A stretch of DNA of 64,000 nucleotides from Membranipora membranacea (lineage: Eukaryota > Bryozoa > Gymnolaemata > Cheilostomatida > Membraniporidae), in the NCBI GenBank assembly GCA_914767715.1, contig OU612070.1, positions 26,214,025 through 26,278,024 on the forward strand. Reading direction: 5' to 3'. Shown in pieces: positions 34,228-46,100 of this stretch (within the stretch, counting starts at the first letter, position 1; the number at the start of each line of letters is the position of its first letter). The notes under the pieces are model-generated. The model saw nothing but the letters and a program-made list of their open reading frames with translations. It was not told the origin of the DNA and did not search any database. The translations under genes were made by a program, and so were the position numbers.

Positions 34228-37200
34228 TTGTCATGTTATTTATTTCTATTTGGTCAGGTGGCCTGTCCGGCAATGGCCAGAATAACAGACTCGGCCTTCA
34301 CATTATCGACATACTGTATGCGACAAGAAGGAATAATCCACACATCACAGCAAAACACCAGAATCGAATGTGCTCTGGTATGTAGATACACAAATGACTG
34401 CTTAGCTCTTGGTTACCACACGAGCACCGGAATGTGTCGGCTCGGAACTTTAGTCACTGATTCAGTTATTGACAGCACACATTGTAATGCAGAGGAATCA
34501 GTTTATACGTCAAGTGAGTCATCATTAGATTAGAAATTATTGTTTCATAAATTGTCACATTGAATTCATAAACATTGTCATCATTCCATAAAACAAAAGG
34601 ATATTTTGTGATAGTCACGTCCATATATCTTCACTGGAATATTTCGAATCGTAAAATATTAATATTATGAGTCAGATTGCTGCTCCTCATGGTTTAATGC
34701 TTCTGAATTTTCTAAATTCTAGCCAATGATTTAAATCTTAAGGCAGCGCACCAATACTGCAATGTGATGCAGAAGAAGACTGGTATTATAACTACAAGAG
34801 AAACACTGGCATCAAAATATTCCTAACTCCTCTGTTCAGAGAACGAGCTAGAGAAGGCTGTGAGATCATAGGAGCTACACTTGCAGTAGTGGATAGTCTA
34901 GACTCTAAAGTGGTACTCAGCAGTCTCATCTCAAAACACATATCAGGTCAGTAACAGACAAGTTCAGCCATTACAATTTAATCACTAATCACTATTAATC
35001 ACTTCTGCGGGTGCGTGTAGACTCATATGACATTTTGTGATCAGTCTTGGAACCCAGGGTGGGGACTCACCAAAATTTACCCACCATGCTCGGCCTAAAA
35101 ACACGTTTAAGGGGGTGTTTTGGAAGGTTGGAGCTGCACAGTGAAATCTATAAATAAGGGGTAGTTGGGCACAACACACCAAGTGCAAAGGGTTAGGATC
35201 AATGTATGCTTATAGTGCTAGTGAAAAGGGGGTAGATCCTGTGCTATTCAGAGTGATAAGGCCCCCTCTTATGTCAAGTTGCTGGATGGGAACCTAACCA
35301 ATCTGATTGATGACAAGTTTATGAGCTGAAGTTGTTTACACATAACCAGGGAACAATCTTTTCTTCCCCCTGACCTCAGAAACCGGATATAGGACCATAA
35401 ACATCTACAGGTAAATATAACCAAAAAAGTATTAACATTATCATACTGCTTGTAGTATGATTTCAGACTATGACCTTCATACAACCTTCCTTCAATTTGT
35501 CTTCTGCAATTGGCGTGTGGGTAATTGGAAGAAATTGAAGTTATTTTGAGATCAATTTTAGGTGATTCTACATGTGCAGAAGAAGTTGTAACTCTGTTCA
35601 AAGGTAAATGAAAGTGTAAAAAGTGGTTAAAGAGGTCACAGAAACATCAATAAGATTTAGAAATGAATGATATTTATTTGGTAGAAGCTCAAAGTTTTAG
35701 TTACTCCTCCATCACCCAGTCACTCACAGTCACACACACCCCACACACAACAATCAAAAAGTCACACCATCTTTAAATTTTTTCTTTGCCTATACTAGGC
35801 CTATATTATATGAGTCCCTTTTCAGCCACAAGAGGAATTTTATTACCTTAACCTTGCAGTCAAGTTTGCTACTAGGGGTAGTTTTCTACCACATTTATTT
35901 CCTTTTTTTGATTTATACTGCTGTCACTGTGCATGTGGTGCCCTGTGGTAAAGTTAAAAGTAGTATAGAAACCTTCTGTTGTAAATTTATTCAACCGGTC
36001 AGTCTGGCAGTAGCATTTCTGTTCACTCTATAGGCCTATGTATCAATAACCTCTGTTGTAGATGAAATGATAACAGCACAGTCGTTGAAAATGTTGACGG
36101 ATATGGAGGTTGAGGAGGTACTGGCCATGATAAGAGTCAGAGGAGCTAGTGCTCTAGAACCAAACTCAAAGATCTGCGGGCTGAAGTGAAGGTAGATGTT
36201 CAAACCATGTGCGCTCACTGAAACATGATTTAAGCACACAGTTGTGTCTGTGTTCTGTATTCCTGTGTTCTGTATTGCTCTTGAGTGGACATATATCGCA
36301 AGGATATTGATCATCACTTTAAGGAATTTTCTGTGAGAGCATGCGGAGTATAGGATGTCAGTCGGGAGGCGGTTAGCATGCTCTGTCTTTCTACCATTTT
36401 TATGCATGTTGCATCTGGTCTATTTACGGTCGGTTACATACCACTCTGTGCTTACAGTTGTGTCTTTACCAAGTCTTAAAACCTGTTTCGCCCTCGGTGG
36501 TGGGAAAGCTAATATTATATTGTCTCAAATGTGATCTTTTACGTAACACTGACTGACTGTAATCTCAAACTCAAACTTCACATTTTTACTATCAGGAGAC
36601 TACTGTAGCCACAGACATTTCCGTTGTCTCAGCTGCTAATCAGCCACCTGCTCAGAAAAGTGATGAAGATGTGATAGTTGTGGAGTCGGTCATTGACGGG
36701 CAAGACCAATCTGTACCTGAAAAAAAGCCAAGAACAGAAGTAGAAATAGATGACTATATAGGTACCTTTATTTCTTTAGCACTTTTCTTATATTCAATTT
36801 ACATGCTTTTCATAAACGGGTCAATTGATGCATAAATTGTGTTAATGTGAAATTTAACTCAATTTTTATGAAAGACTGCTTTGGAAAATGCCCTTAGGCT
36901 GTCATTATGCTGATATTTATGATTATTTTGTATGTGCGTATGATTATTCTCTGTACCAGCTGACATGTTTAAGCTTATTTGTTGGTCGGGCTTTGAATCA
37001 CTATGTGGGCACTGGTGGGTTTGTTGTTCTTTGAAATTATGCAATATTATTTTTTATTTTGCGCAGCAAAAGCTGGTTACGATTATCGAAGACGACTGGA
37101 AACCCTTTGCCAAGAATCAAAGATGGACCAAAAGCATGTCACCTTATCTCTCAACAAAGAGAAACGCATGACAGTGTTCTGTTCACCCTGCAACCATGAT

Positions 37201-40200
37201 TGATTAGATGCCATTGATTAATTAGATTGACAATCCTCTGTTTTAGCTAGGTTTTCTTACTTTCTCTTTCAGTATTATTGTACCTAGCTTGACTCTCTTT
37301 TTTTTTGAAGAATATGTAATGTAATGTAATGTAATATGTATTGTACATATAGCCATAACCTGAGGATAAAAATCTCAAAAATATATGCATGGTTTTAGGT
37401 TCAAACAATTATACTGTGATGCATCCATATCTTCACAGGCATGCTCTTAAGCTCTGAAGAAATGAAACATCCAGCATGTGGTGGTGTTAAGGGGTGCTGA
37501 AGTAAGGGGCCTGGATTAGCAATAATAGGGGTGAATATGAGTCCAACGGACACAGTGGAAAGGGTAATGTAGTCAAATCAAGCAAAGCAGTGTTAGGGGG
37601 TAGTGGCTTTGTGGGTGGGCCTAGCATGGTGGGGTTTTTTCTGGTGAGTCCCCCCCCTGGGATTGGAATGTTCTAAGAAAATCTGCAGAGTAGTGATGGC
37701 AACAAGACAATTCCCGGTCTTGCGTGACTTGTCTCCTCGAGGCAGTATCTTGGCTCGTAGTGACAGACAACTCTTGTTACATGTCGAGACTTGTTCATTA
37801 TAAATGGTTGAAACATTGCCTACATGCGACTCAAACCCCAGTGGCGTATATTAGCACTCACGGCCCACGGATATCCGTGAGTGGCTGAATAGCTCAGTGT
37901 GTAGATCGGCCGCTTTATAAACACTATAAATCAGATTGTTGTGGGTTCGAATCCCATCAAGGTCAGTTTTTTTTCAAATGGGTGCTTTATAACTGGAGCA
38001 TTTTTACCGTAATCTTCTACTGCTATTGAGTTGTTTTCTGAAAGTACCCAACTTCTCAGTGAGCTATTGAAATACCTCTCTGCTTGCACTATTTTGCTAC
38101 CGATATGCAAAAATTTCCGTGCTTAAGCGCCCCTCCCACACCCTCCCCGCCACGCCTACGGCGTGTGGATCGGGCTGCGCCCGATCATTATGCTCATCTC
38201 TAAAAAGTCAGTGAGTGAAAATTTTTAGAATATACGCCCCTGTCAAACCCGATACCTTGTGATCAACAGTCCATGCTCTTAACCACTACACCACAGGTTT
38301 TATATGACATCACTGAAAATTAAGACTACTAAGCTCATAAAAATAACTATTAGTCATTCTTTTGCTGCGATTATTACGCGGCTTACAACACTACATAAAG
38401 AATTCTTCAGACATCTATAATTCAATAAAGACAGAATTTGATGAAACTTGGTCTCAACATAGTTCCTTAAGTCTAGATGATAAGTCACAAACTGAATCAA
38501 ACTTAACATGTACTATTACCTGATTGCACTAGTGATTAGTGAATGAATATCCACCATTTTTCTATAAAATTGTGATATCTGAATAATGTTGTATCAGCAT
38601 CGATATGTCTCGGTCTCGTCTCGAATTTTCTTGCTGTTTTGGAATCGTCCTGTCTTGCCAAAATCTGAAAAAATTTGATGATGATTTTATGATAGCACAT
38701 TAAATAATTGATTCTAACAATAGCATAGAGTCTAGCATTTGATTCTATCATAAGCATGTAGATTGTAAATCATACTAGTTATTAGGAGGCATCTGACTCT
38801 CTGAATATGACTATAAATACTAGATTTGAGAATGTTTCAGGAAATTAATTTTAGGTATCATATATCTTCAAAATGTAAAATAACTAGAGGCAATTTGAAT
38901 ATGACAAGCCTAGCAGCTAAACTGTAAATAATGTAAATAGCTAAATATATATACATAGATATCAATTTTTAAGTTCAATAACCTTTAATGCTATTCAAAT
39001 ATTACTTGTCCATGGGTACACCATAAAGCTAAAAACACTCAAATTATAAGAGTCAAAACAATGGCTTATATTAGACATGATGTTCCGAACACTTTGATCT
39101 ACAGTTTGGGACAACCCAACAAATACTGATTCCAAGGCTCTTCAATCTGATTTACTTATATACATGAAAGGCCTCTGAGAATTTGGTTATATTTATAGTA
39201 AGTTTATGTTTAGAGTAGGATGCATTGTTCTGAGTTGGAAATAAAAGTTGATTCATCCTTTTAAAAATCAATTTGGCTGCTGCCAGTTGCTTCCTCCAAC
39301 AAATGTGTACAAATGTGACTTGTTTCTAGTTGATAACCAGTGTAGGTCAATTTCATAGCTTATCAAACATTGAGGTTCACATAACTATGCTTACATATAG
39401 CCTATGGATACTCCCTGTCCAATTATTGATATTGTATTATCAGTGTATTAGCGCTGGGCTATCTGAAACCCAATCAAATTAGTCGTCTCACATTTCACTC
39501 AACACAACCCTATTACCGAACAGTATAGGTTTTAGTTAGACTTAATACAAATATGATCATATTTATTTAAGGGGATACAATTAGTTTGGACCATTAAAGC
39601 ACCCACACAATGAAGATTGATTTATCAAAGCTGTTTCTCCAGCTAATCAGCTTCAAAACAAGCCAAAAATTTACCCTCTCAGTCCACTACAAGCTGTGTT
39701 ATGAGGCATTGAAGTTGGCCCTTTCAATAATTGCTCGTGAAATCGGAAAGCCTGGGTGTGAGGTCACAACAGGGTTTTCAACCGATATTCGACATTTTTT
39801 GTATATGGAACTATTAAAGTGAAACCAACTTTTTTTCCACCCAAAATATGCGTTTATCTGCTTTAATTTTTTAATTTTTTGCTTTGGATTAATCTCGATG
39901 ATGTCATGAGCTACGTTGGATTTCATCTCGTTTCATCCAATTTTGATGGAATTCCACGAGGTCAAAGTTTCTAATGGTAGACATATACGCAAAATGTATG
40001 TCTTTGACATCATATCCCCCTGCGCAAGGCTCGCGAGCAAACGTCAGCGAGGCCTAACTCTGATAAGACGTAACTGTGGTCCTGGTTGACCAATTGAGCT
40101 GTTCTTGGGCTCATTTTAAAGCTTATAAGCTGGAGCAGTCCCTTTTATTATTTTATGGTTAATTGTTTGGATGCTTTAAAGCAGGTAAATAAATTATCAC

Positions 40201-41328
40201 TTGCGAATACATAGAGCAAATAATTTAGGTATTTTTCATCTCTGTGAGACCGCTTTAAAGCAGTATTCAACCTTGACACTAAATATAAATCCACTTGCAA
40301 TTTGCCTTCACAGATAGGCAACATACTCAACAATGAAAATCCAAGGTATAGGCTTTGGTTATGTACTACAAAGCTGTACGCAGCCCCTTAACCCCAATGG
40401 CTGCAACAAGCTGAAATGAATTAGGGAGCTGCGTTGTATTTATGATGTCTTACAAATACATAATCTTTTTCAGTGAAAGCAATAATATTGTTTTTGTGGA
40501 TAATTATTTGTAATTGACACGACTCTTTATGTATCTAGATTAAAAAAGAACAAAAGATAACTGCTTTAATTCTAGAAACGAATACTTTTATGCATTAAAT
40601 TTTTTCCAAAAATATATTTGTTTGTAAAGAATTAACACTTGGCCAATCATATTTCGAACTCTTGTTACTGAAACAAAATGGCGGAAAGAGTTTGCAATTG
40701 AATTAACAAAAAATTTCTAATTTGATTTTTATTTATAGCATTAAATCATTACGTGACAATATCAAAATGTAATTTGAGTCGTTGTCTGCTATTTTAAGAC
40801 TTAATTTTGACTATTTGGGGTGGTAATCTACATGGAGTAGCACGTCTGAAAGTCAGCTATTTCAAGTATGCCCAAATGGAGGACTCTTTTTCTGAATCTA
40901 CCTTTACTTATATCCTGATTATTCTTGATTGACAATTTATCTAAGAGAGGTAAAGCCCCACAAGACAAAATGCTGATATATGGTTGTCGTCATTGAGGGG
41001 CAGCAATATGGAAAAATCTATTGTGAAATTTAAATGTATCAATTTTGTTGATATTTTATTCTTGTTAACTTGTATCACCTGACCATTTATGACATTCCCA
41101 GGTGGTACTTGGATAGATGCTATGAAGATAAGTGGGACATGGCAGTGGAGTAATGGAGAGGGTTTCGCTGCTGATGATGATATTTGGGCCCCAGGAGAGC
41201 CGAACGGGAACGGTGTGTGTGCTCAGATGTTTGGTGAAAGATCAGGTGGTCCGGACTACCCTTACTTCATTGACGACCTCTCGTGTACTCATTATGAACA
41301 GGAGTTTGTATGTGAAAAAGGAGAATAA
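34228..41328 (+). CDS. PAN/Apple plus C-type lectin domain protein, three exons
   Basis: Exons 34228-34513, 34743-34946 and 41102-41328 join in frame (phases 1 and 1) to 238 aa. Exon 1 holds a PAN/Apple-like module with ECALVCRYTNDCLALGYH and MCRLG; its first codons are doubtful, because a good acceptor at 34257 suggests it may be internal and the true signal-peptide exon lies upstream. Exons 2 and 3 make one C-type lectin domain: CEIIGATLAVVDS, then GTWIDAMKISGTWQWSNGEG, WAPGEPNGNGVCAQM, DDLSCTHYEQEFVCEK. The Glu-Pro-Asn motif is the one that binds Ca2+ and mannose-type sugars in this family, and the WND-like partner is FIDD here. A secreted sugar-binding protein is likely. The second intron is 6.2 kb and contains another coding unit on the same strand. 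Confidence 0.85.
35040..35260 (-). repeat. Dispersed repeat, inverted partner of 37480-37680
   Basis: The reverse complement contains GGCCGAGCATGGTGGG, TTTTGGTGAGTCCCC and CCTGGG in the same order and spacing as 37617-37665 on the plus strand. The two copies sit head-to-head on either side of the SAM-like coding unit. Confidence 0.6.
35562..37203 (+). CDS. Small SAM-like coding unit inside the lectin intron
   Basis: Four stretches bounded by good splice sites lie on the plus strand: 35562-35603, 36062-36191, 36596-36761 and 37067-37203 (TGA). The phases agree at 35603/36062, 36191/36596 and 36761/37067. Exon 2 reads AQSLKMLTDMEVEEVLAMI and ends, in the frame demanded by the donor, with RTKLKDLRAEVK. 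Together these resemble the second half of a SAM domain (helix-Leu-Thr-acidic-Gly-x-Arg-x-Lys-Leu). Between them the frame changes by one base near 36150. Exon 3 is acidic and disordered (PPAQKSDEDVIVVES, then KKPRTEVEIDDY). Exon 4 ends FCSPCNHD. Upstream exons are missing. It may be a nested gene, part of a larger one, or a pseudogene. Confidence 0.5.
37480..37680 (+). repeat. Dispersed repeat, partner of 35040-35260
   Basis: Shares GGCCTAGCATGGTGGGG, GGTGAGTCCCC and the G-rich block before it with the reverse complement of 35040-35260. Confidence 0.6.
37843..38238. mobile_element. Inverted-repeat element with tRNA-like ends
   Basis: GGCGTATATT at 37843 and its complement AATATACGCC at 38229 mark an inverted pair. 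Just inside the left end, plus strand 37881-37965 has a polymerase III A box (TAGCTCAGTGTGTAGATCGG) and B box (GGGTTCGAATCCC) at tRNA spacing. The acceptor and anticodon stems do not pair, so it is a tRNA-derived SINE head rather than a tRNA gene. Two hairpins, CACGCC/GGCGTG and GATCGGGC/GCCCGATC, lie at 38150-38188. Confidence 0.65.
38236..38299 (-). mobile_element. tRNA-like stretch, minus strand
   Basis: The reverse complement reads TGGTGTAGTGGTTAAGAGC (A box), GACTGTTGATC (anticodon-loop-like, GTT as in tRNA-Asn) and GGGTTTGACAGG (degenerate B box). The T arm and acceptor are incomplete, so it is a tRNA relic or a SINE head facing the one at 37881. Confidence 0.55.
38300..41101. other. 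Intron sequence, no gene recognised
   Basis: End of the long lectin intron. A plus open frame, 39610-39822, lies in what looks like a dispersed repeat and has no family signature. GCTTTAAAGC palindromes recur at 40171 and 40251. Confidence 0.4.
40645..40790 (+). repeat. Dispersed repeat, partner of 51468-51600
   Basis: Shares TTGTTACTGAAACAAAAT, AGAGTTTG-AATTGAA and the following AT-rich tail with 51468-51600 in the same orientation. Confidence 0.6.
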
Positions 41329-41382
41329 GCTCATTATAGAGATCTTCGCCATTCTACGGAACATCAAAACTCTTATCACAAA

Positions 41383-41765
41383 CAGAACCCGTCACATGGC
41401 TTAATACTTATCAAGCTATACCCAGTCAGTACAAATATGATAAAGTACAATATCAGTAGTATCTTACTGTCACAGAGTAAGGATATACAGAGAGGACACT
41501 TCTGTATATCCTTACTCTGTGTTACTGTCTTGTGATTTTGTTATAATCTCATGCAGCAAAATTTATGTCTGCTGTCAAGTTTACGTAGAAGCTTCACTTG
41601 AGATAAACACAAGGTGTCATTTGTGTTAACTCTCATTGATTGGAGTATAACCACAAAGAAAACCCGTCACATGGCTTAATACTTATCAAGCTATACCCAG
41701 TCAGTACAAATGTGATAAAGTACAATATCAGTAGTATCCTTACTGTCACAGAGTATGGAGTGTTT
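41383..41765. repeat. Direct repeat pair behind the lectin gene, one with a hairpin
   Basis: About 110 bases beginning CCCGTCACATGGCTTAATAC occur at 41388-41480 and again at 41664-41757. Only the first copy ends in a perfect 21-bp stem, 41471-41491 with 41501-41521, around a 9-base loop. Confidence 0.85.
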
Positions 41766-43090
41766 TTTTTATATTGTTTTGTCCATGTTATGTTATTATT
41801 TGATCAAGTCAAGAGCTTTTCAGTCCAGCATTACACGCTTCTTTGAATTATTTGCATAGCGACTCTTATATTAAAATCACAACAAAATACCGCCAACAAA
41901 CGATGGCAGAAAATGAGTCAACAAAACCACTAACAACTTCATACAAAACCCTGTTTTGTCGAAACCATCATTTCCCTCTGAGGCAACTAAATAGTAATTT
42001 ATCCTTGGTACACAACTCAAAAACGAAGCTCTTCTTTTCTTCTATCAATTCAAGCCATATCAGAGTCTGTGAAAAGTTTGTCATTTAATATCCTCTATTC
42101 TAAGAGAAAATCAGCAAATAAGTCAAATTATCTCTCCATGATTTTAGTGATGAGAGGAAGGTTGTCAGGGCTGGATCCAGTGAGGCATTTGTGAACACAT
42201 GCAAAAAGGGCGGTGGGAAGTTGTCCCCCTAATGTCAAAAGGAAGACAACTTATTATTCATGCTTTTCGTCTTCAAGATTATTATGCTTTATTAGAGGCT
42301 AAAAGCAGGCACCATGTTGACCAGCATGTATAAGTAATTAGACATATAATTCCATCAAGCCACCCAAAACCTTTTTGTAGACGACGTAAACTATGGCTCG
42401 ATCTATGTAGGGTTTATAATTATTTTGTAAACAGGACCTTTATTAAACTTCATTTTTCCCTTACAATTTGTTGCATCTTCAGGATTGTTGCGGGACTTAT
42501 ACGTGAATTCCTGGCATAACCCAAAAATGTTGGAAGTAAACAGCTGGAGATAAGAAGGGCGGAAAATAGTAAGAGGAAAAAATTTTGTACCACAAACACG
42601 TTAAAAGAGCCCTAAACCGACATTTCCATTACTGGGTGATAGTACAGTACTTTAAGGAAGACTTCTAGTCTGTGTCATTTATTTCAGTTGTAAAAAATAT
42701 TTACGCATGCACATATACAATAATATGATTGTGTAAATATGATTTATATTTGTGCCCTATTCAAACTAAAAAACCCTAACTTAATAGATTATGAAAAAAA
42801 ATATTGTAAACAACACTGCTGCGTTAAATCTTACTTGCAATCAGGGCACAACTATGGCTTAGGATCCTCAGATGGCGTTGGCATCAGGGAGGGTCAGTAT
42901 TATGACACTCAAAAGTCAACATTTTTTCTGGTATGCTTATCAATTGAATAAGTTCCTACTGGACATACTAAAAGAATATCAGAATTATTTTCCATCAAGT
43001 CTTTAGGTTTTACAGCAGCTATCACAAGTTTTTTACCCAAAATCCTACATCAAAGTTGCGAATACTAGTATGATATAATATATATAGCTA
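41766..43090. other. Gap, no gene recognised
   Basis: Short open frames at 41843-42088 and 42739-42951 carry no signature. I see nothing else. Confidence 0.4.
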
Positions 43091-43096
43091 TTTATT
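43091..43096 (-). promoter_or_regulatory. AATAAA polyadenylation signal of the TLR gene
   Basis: AATAAA on the minus strand, about 66 bases beyond the TLR stop codon. Confidence 0.6.
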
Positions 43097-43161
43097 AATT
43101 TCTCATAGCACACCTGTAGTGTTGTATAATGTATATTGTCAGCGCTGCTCTGCTGTAGTGA

Positions 43162-46100
43162 TTAACTGTATGAGATCCCACTACTCCCTTGATTCAAGAG
43201 TGTCCTCTCACAATCACTTTCTGCACTATTAGCGCGTGACTTTTTGATCTTTTTTGGAGCCTTTTTGTAAATGATGTTTGGCTTTGCAATAAACTTTTGG
43301 ATTTGGTTCCATACTGACTTCATTTTTCTGGAGCTCAGTCTGATATCCTCAGTCTACAAGTAAAGAAAATTCATATTTTTACAGCAAAAAAGTCATCCCA
43401 AAAACTTTCTCTTAAATCAAATAAACTTATTCAACGGTTTTTCTGGTCCTCTTCAGTCTTGCAGAACAATCCACCTTTGGAGGCTGCAGCAACAAATTTT
43501 ACTCTATAATTTACACAGGGATAGAGAAACTGTGTGTCGGGAAATCGGAAGGTGCAGCAAATATTCCTATCCGTTCGCTCAACTATGAATGTAACAACAA
43601 ACTCTGGTTCTATTGCGACATTCAACATTCAAAGTTGAACTCACAAGTTAAATTCAGGAGTTCAAAAGAATATATTACTGATAAACTCTCAATGATATCT
43701 CACCACATCTATGACGGTGCAGCTTTTCATAAGTCCAGTTATCGGAGGTCTGATGATCCCCTCATCTGGCTCTTCTAATACCAGCACTAGTATTCTGTCA
43801 GGCTCATAGCATTTCGCTCTATCTGTACCATAACCTAAAAGTACAGCAATCACAACAAATATTATTGTGGTATTGTTGTGCATTCAACAAAAGCATAGAA
43901 AACTTACTTGTCAGAGCTAGTTTACACTTGAGGATGGTATAACTACAATTCGGTGTTCTTACCAGCGAGTAAGTTTGCCTCATTGAGACAGGCAGGATTG
44001 GCCAGATAAGAGTTACTAAGTATTATTATTAGTTTTCTGCTGTCCTCCACTGCTTGACAAAGCTCTGTATACTTCTCTGTCCCAATCTCAGAGTCTCTGT
44101 CATGTATGTAACATCTTATACGCTCCTGAAAGTAAAACTTAGTATTACAGAAAGTGGGCTTTCACATTGAAATCCTTCTAAAATTTTCTGCATTTAGAGC
44201 TAGCATTGAGTACTGTAAACATACAACTTTGAAACTCAGAGGCTAACAACATGCAAACTTGTAAGACACTTTATAAATGGAACACCGCAGACATTGACTT
44301 CTGTCCAAAGAACAGCAACAAACAATTTAAACATCGCAGTACTACCAACAGCAAATGGGAAAAAGCATGATCTCCACAGAGAAACTGAGTTGCCTGTAAG
44401 ACACATTTTGTTACCTGTAGAGCAGTATCTGAGCTGCTAGAGTCTGATTCATCATTTCCTTCTACCTGAGGGATGAAATTCTGAATAATCCAAATACTGT
44501 CACTGTTACTTTTAGGATTGTAAGAGATGAATGCATCGTGTTTAAACAGCTGGTCCATCTTGACTTGCTGGGCACTCGATACCATAGCTTTTGCAACAAC
44601 TCGAATATGGCTGACATACCAACGGTTCCGGTACAGACAGATGCCAAATGGGGAGGTAAAAATAACGGCTATTAAGGCAGCAGCTGCCACTATGACAGGA
44701 GTACGCCACTTACAATAAAACTCTCTTATCTCATAATCATACACATGGTCCCCAATCCTATGCTCAACATGTCGGCCACATGAGAGATTTTTAACGTTAG
44801 CTACAACCGTTGAATTGAGTACCCATTGCTGGAAATCCTTAGTGTCACAGGAGCATTCTAAAGGATTTCCCACAATGTCAAACATATAGAGACTCTTGTT
44901 AGATAAGTGGTCTAATCGGTTAGTTATATTTGGAGGGATATAGTTGATAAGGTTTCCTTGCAGGTATATCATGTAGAGTCTATCAGAGAACATGAAGATA
45001 TCGACATCGATGGAGGTCAAAAGGTTACCACTGAAATCAATGGCAGTCAGCTCCTGATTGTGTTCGAAAAATTTGGAGTCGACCACCTTGATACTGTTAC
45101 CTGCCATAATAAAATTCTGTAGTTTGACCATCTGTCTGGTTAAATCTGGTGGCAGGAAGCTGATTCCGTTTCTTGGCAGTTCTAGCCTATAAAGGTTTAT
45201 TAATGACTTTACAGCTTCCAAGTTTTCAGCTTCCTTTTGCCCGATATAGTTGTCAGCAAGTGTCAGCTGCCCTATTGATCTGCAGAGACCTGTGATGTCC
45301 TCAAGTAGGTTGTTTTGGGCACTAAACTTCCACAACTTTGGCATAAGTGTGCACATCTCGTACGTTGATTCAATTGATAATTCTGTCAACCTGTTGTCAT
45401 CAAACCCTAGTAGAAGAGTTTCATAGCGCCTATGATTCGCTAGTTGGGTCTCAGAGCTCACCAGAGAGAACTTTGGAAGCCGTACAAGGAAGTTGTTGTT
45501 CATTGTAAGCGATTTAATGTTTGGACTGTCTTCCATGAAATTCCCTAAATCATACTGAAGTTTGCTGTCTGAGAACACCCCGATGCTCCTCAAAACCACT
45601 TCACTGAGCCTATACCCTGCCTCTGCTGTTTTGTAAAGTTTGAAGTTTCTCGGCCCTAATTGGTTTCCTTCTAATGATAGAAACCTCAAACCAGTATGTG
45701 TATCTAGAGCTCCATACTGAACTGACATCAATCGACACCATGTCAAGTCTAGATTTGCAATAGACAGACCCTTGAATAAACTAGCTGTAAGTTCATCCCC
45801 AAGTATCTTATCGCTGTAACGGAAGCTAAGCGCTCTAAGCTTTGATCCACGGAAAGGGATGAAGGATGTCTCGTTCAGGTAACAATCTTTTGACATCTGC
45901 TGATTTGTCCTCCAGCCCTGTAGTTCCAATTTAGTAACGTTTTGAGGTAAGTTTCTGAGAAGGTTGTTAGCCTTTGCTGGACATGATTTGTATATCTCCA
46001 TGTTGTTTATCCTGATCTCTTTTACATGGTCCAGTATGCGAAGCATGTTCTCATTTCTCTGCACAATGAATGACTCACTGAGATCCAACAATTGGACATT

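Noticed and set aside
37881-37965. Functional tRNA gene
   Set aside because: A and B boxes and T arm are present, but the acceptor stem and anticodon arm do not pair.
39610-39822. Short protein gene in the lectin intron
   Set aside because: No splice context or signature, and the surrounding sequence looks like a dispersed repeat.
43431-43628. Open frame on the minus strand between TLR exons 3 and 4 reading VAIEPEFVVTFIVERTD
   Set aside because: Exons 3 and 4 join perfectly in phase 0 without it, and its content does not fit a TIR domain. It is treated as intron sequence, though it could be a rarely used exon.
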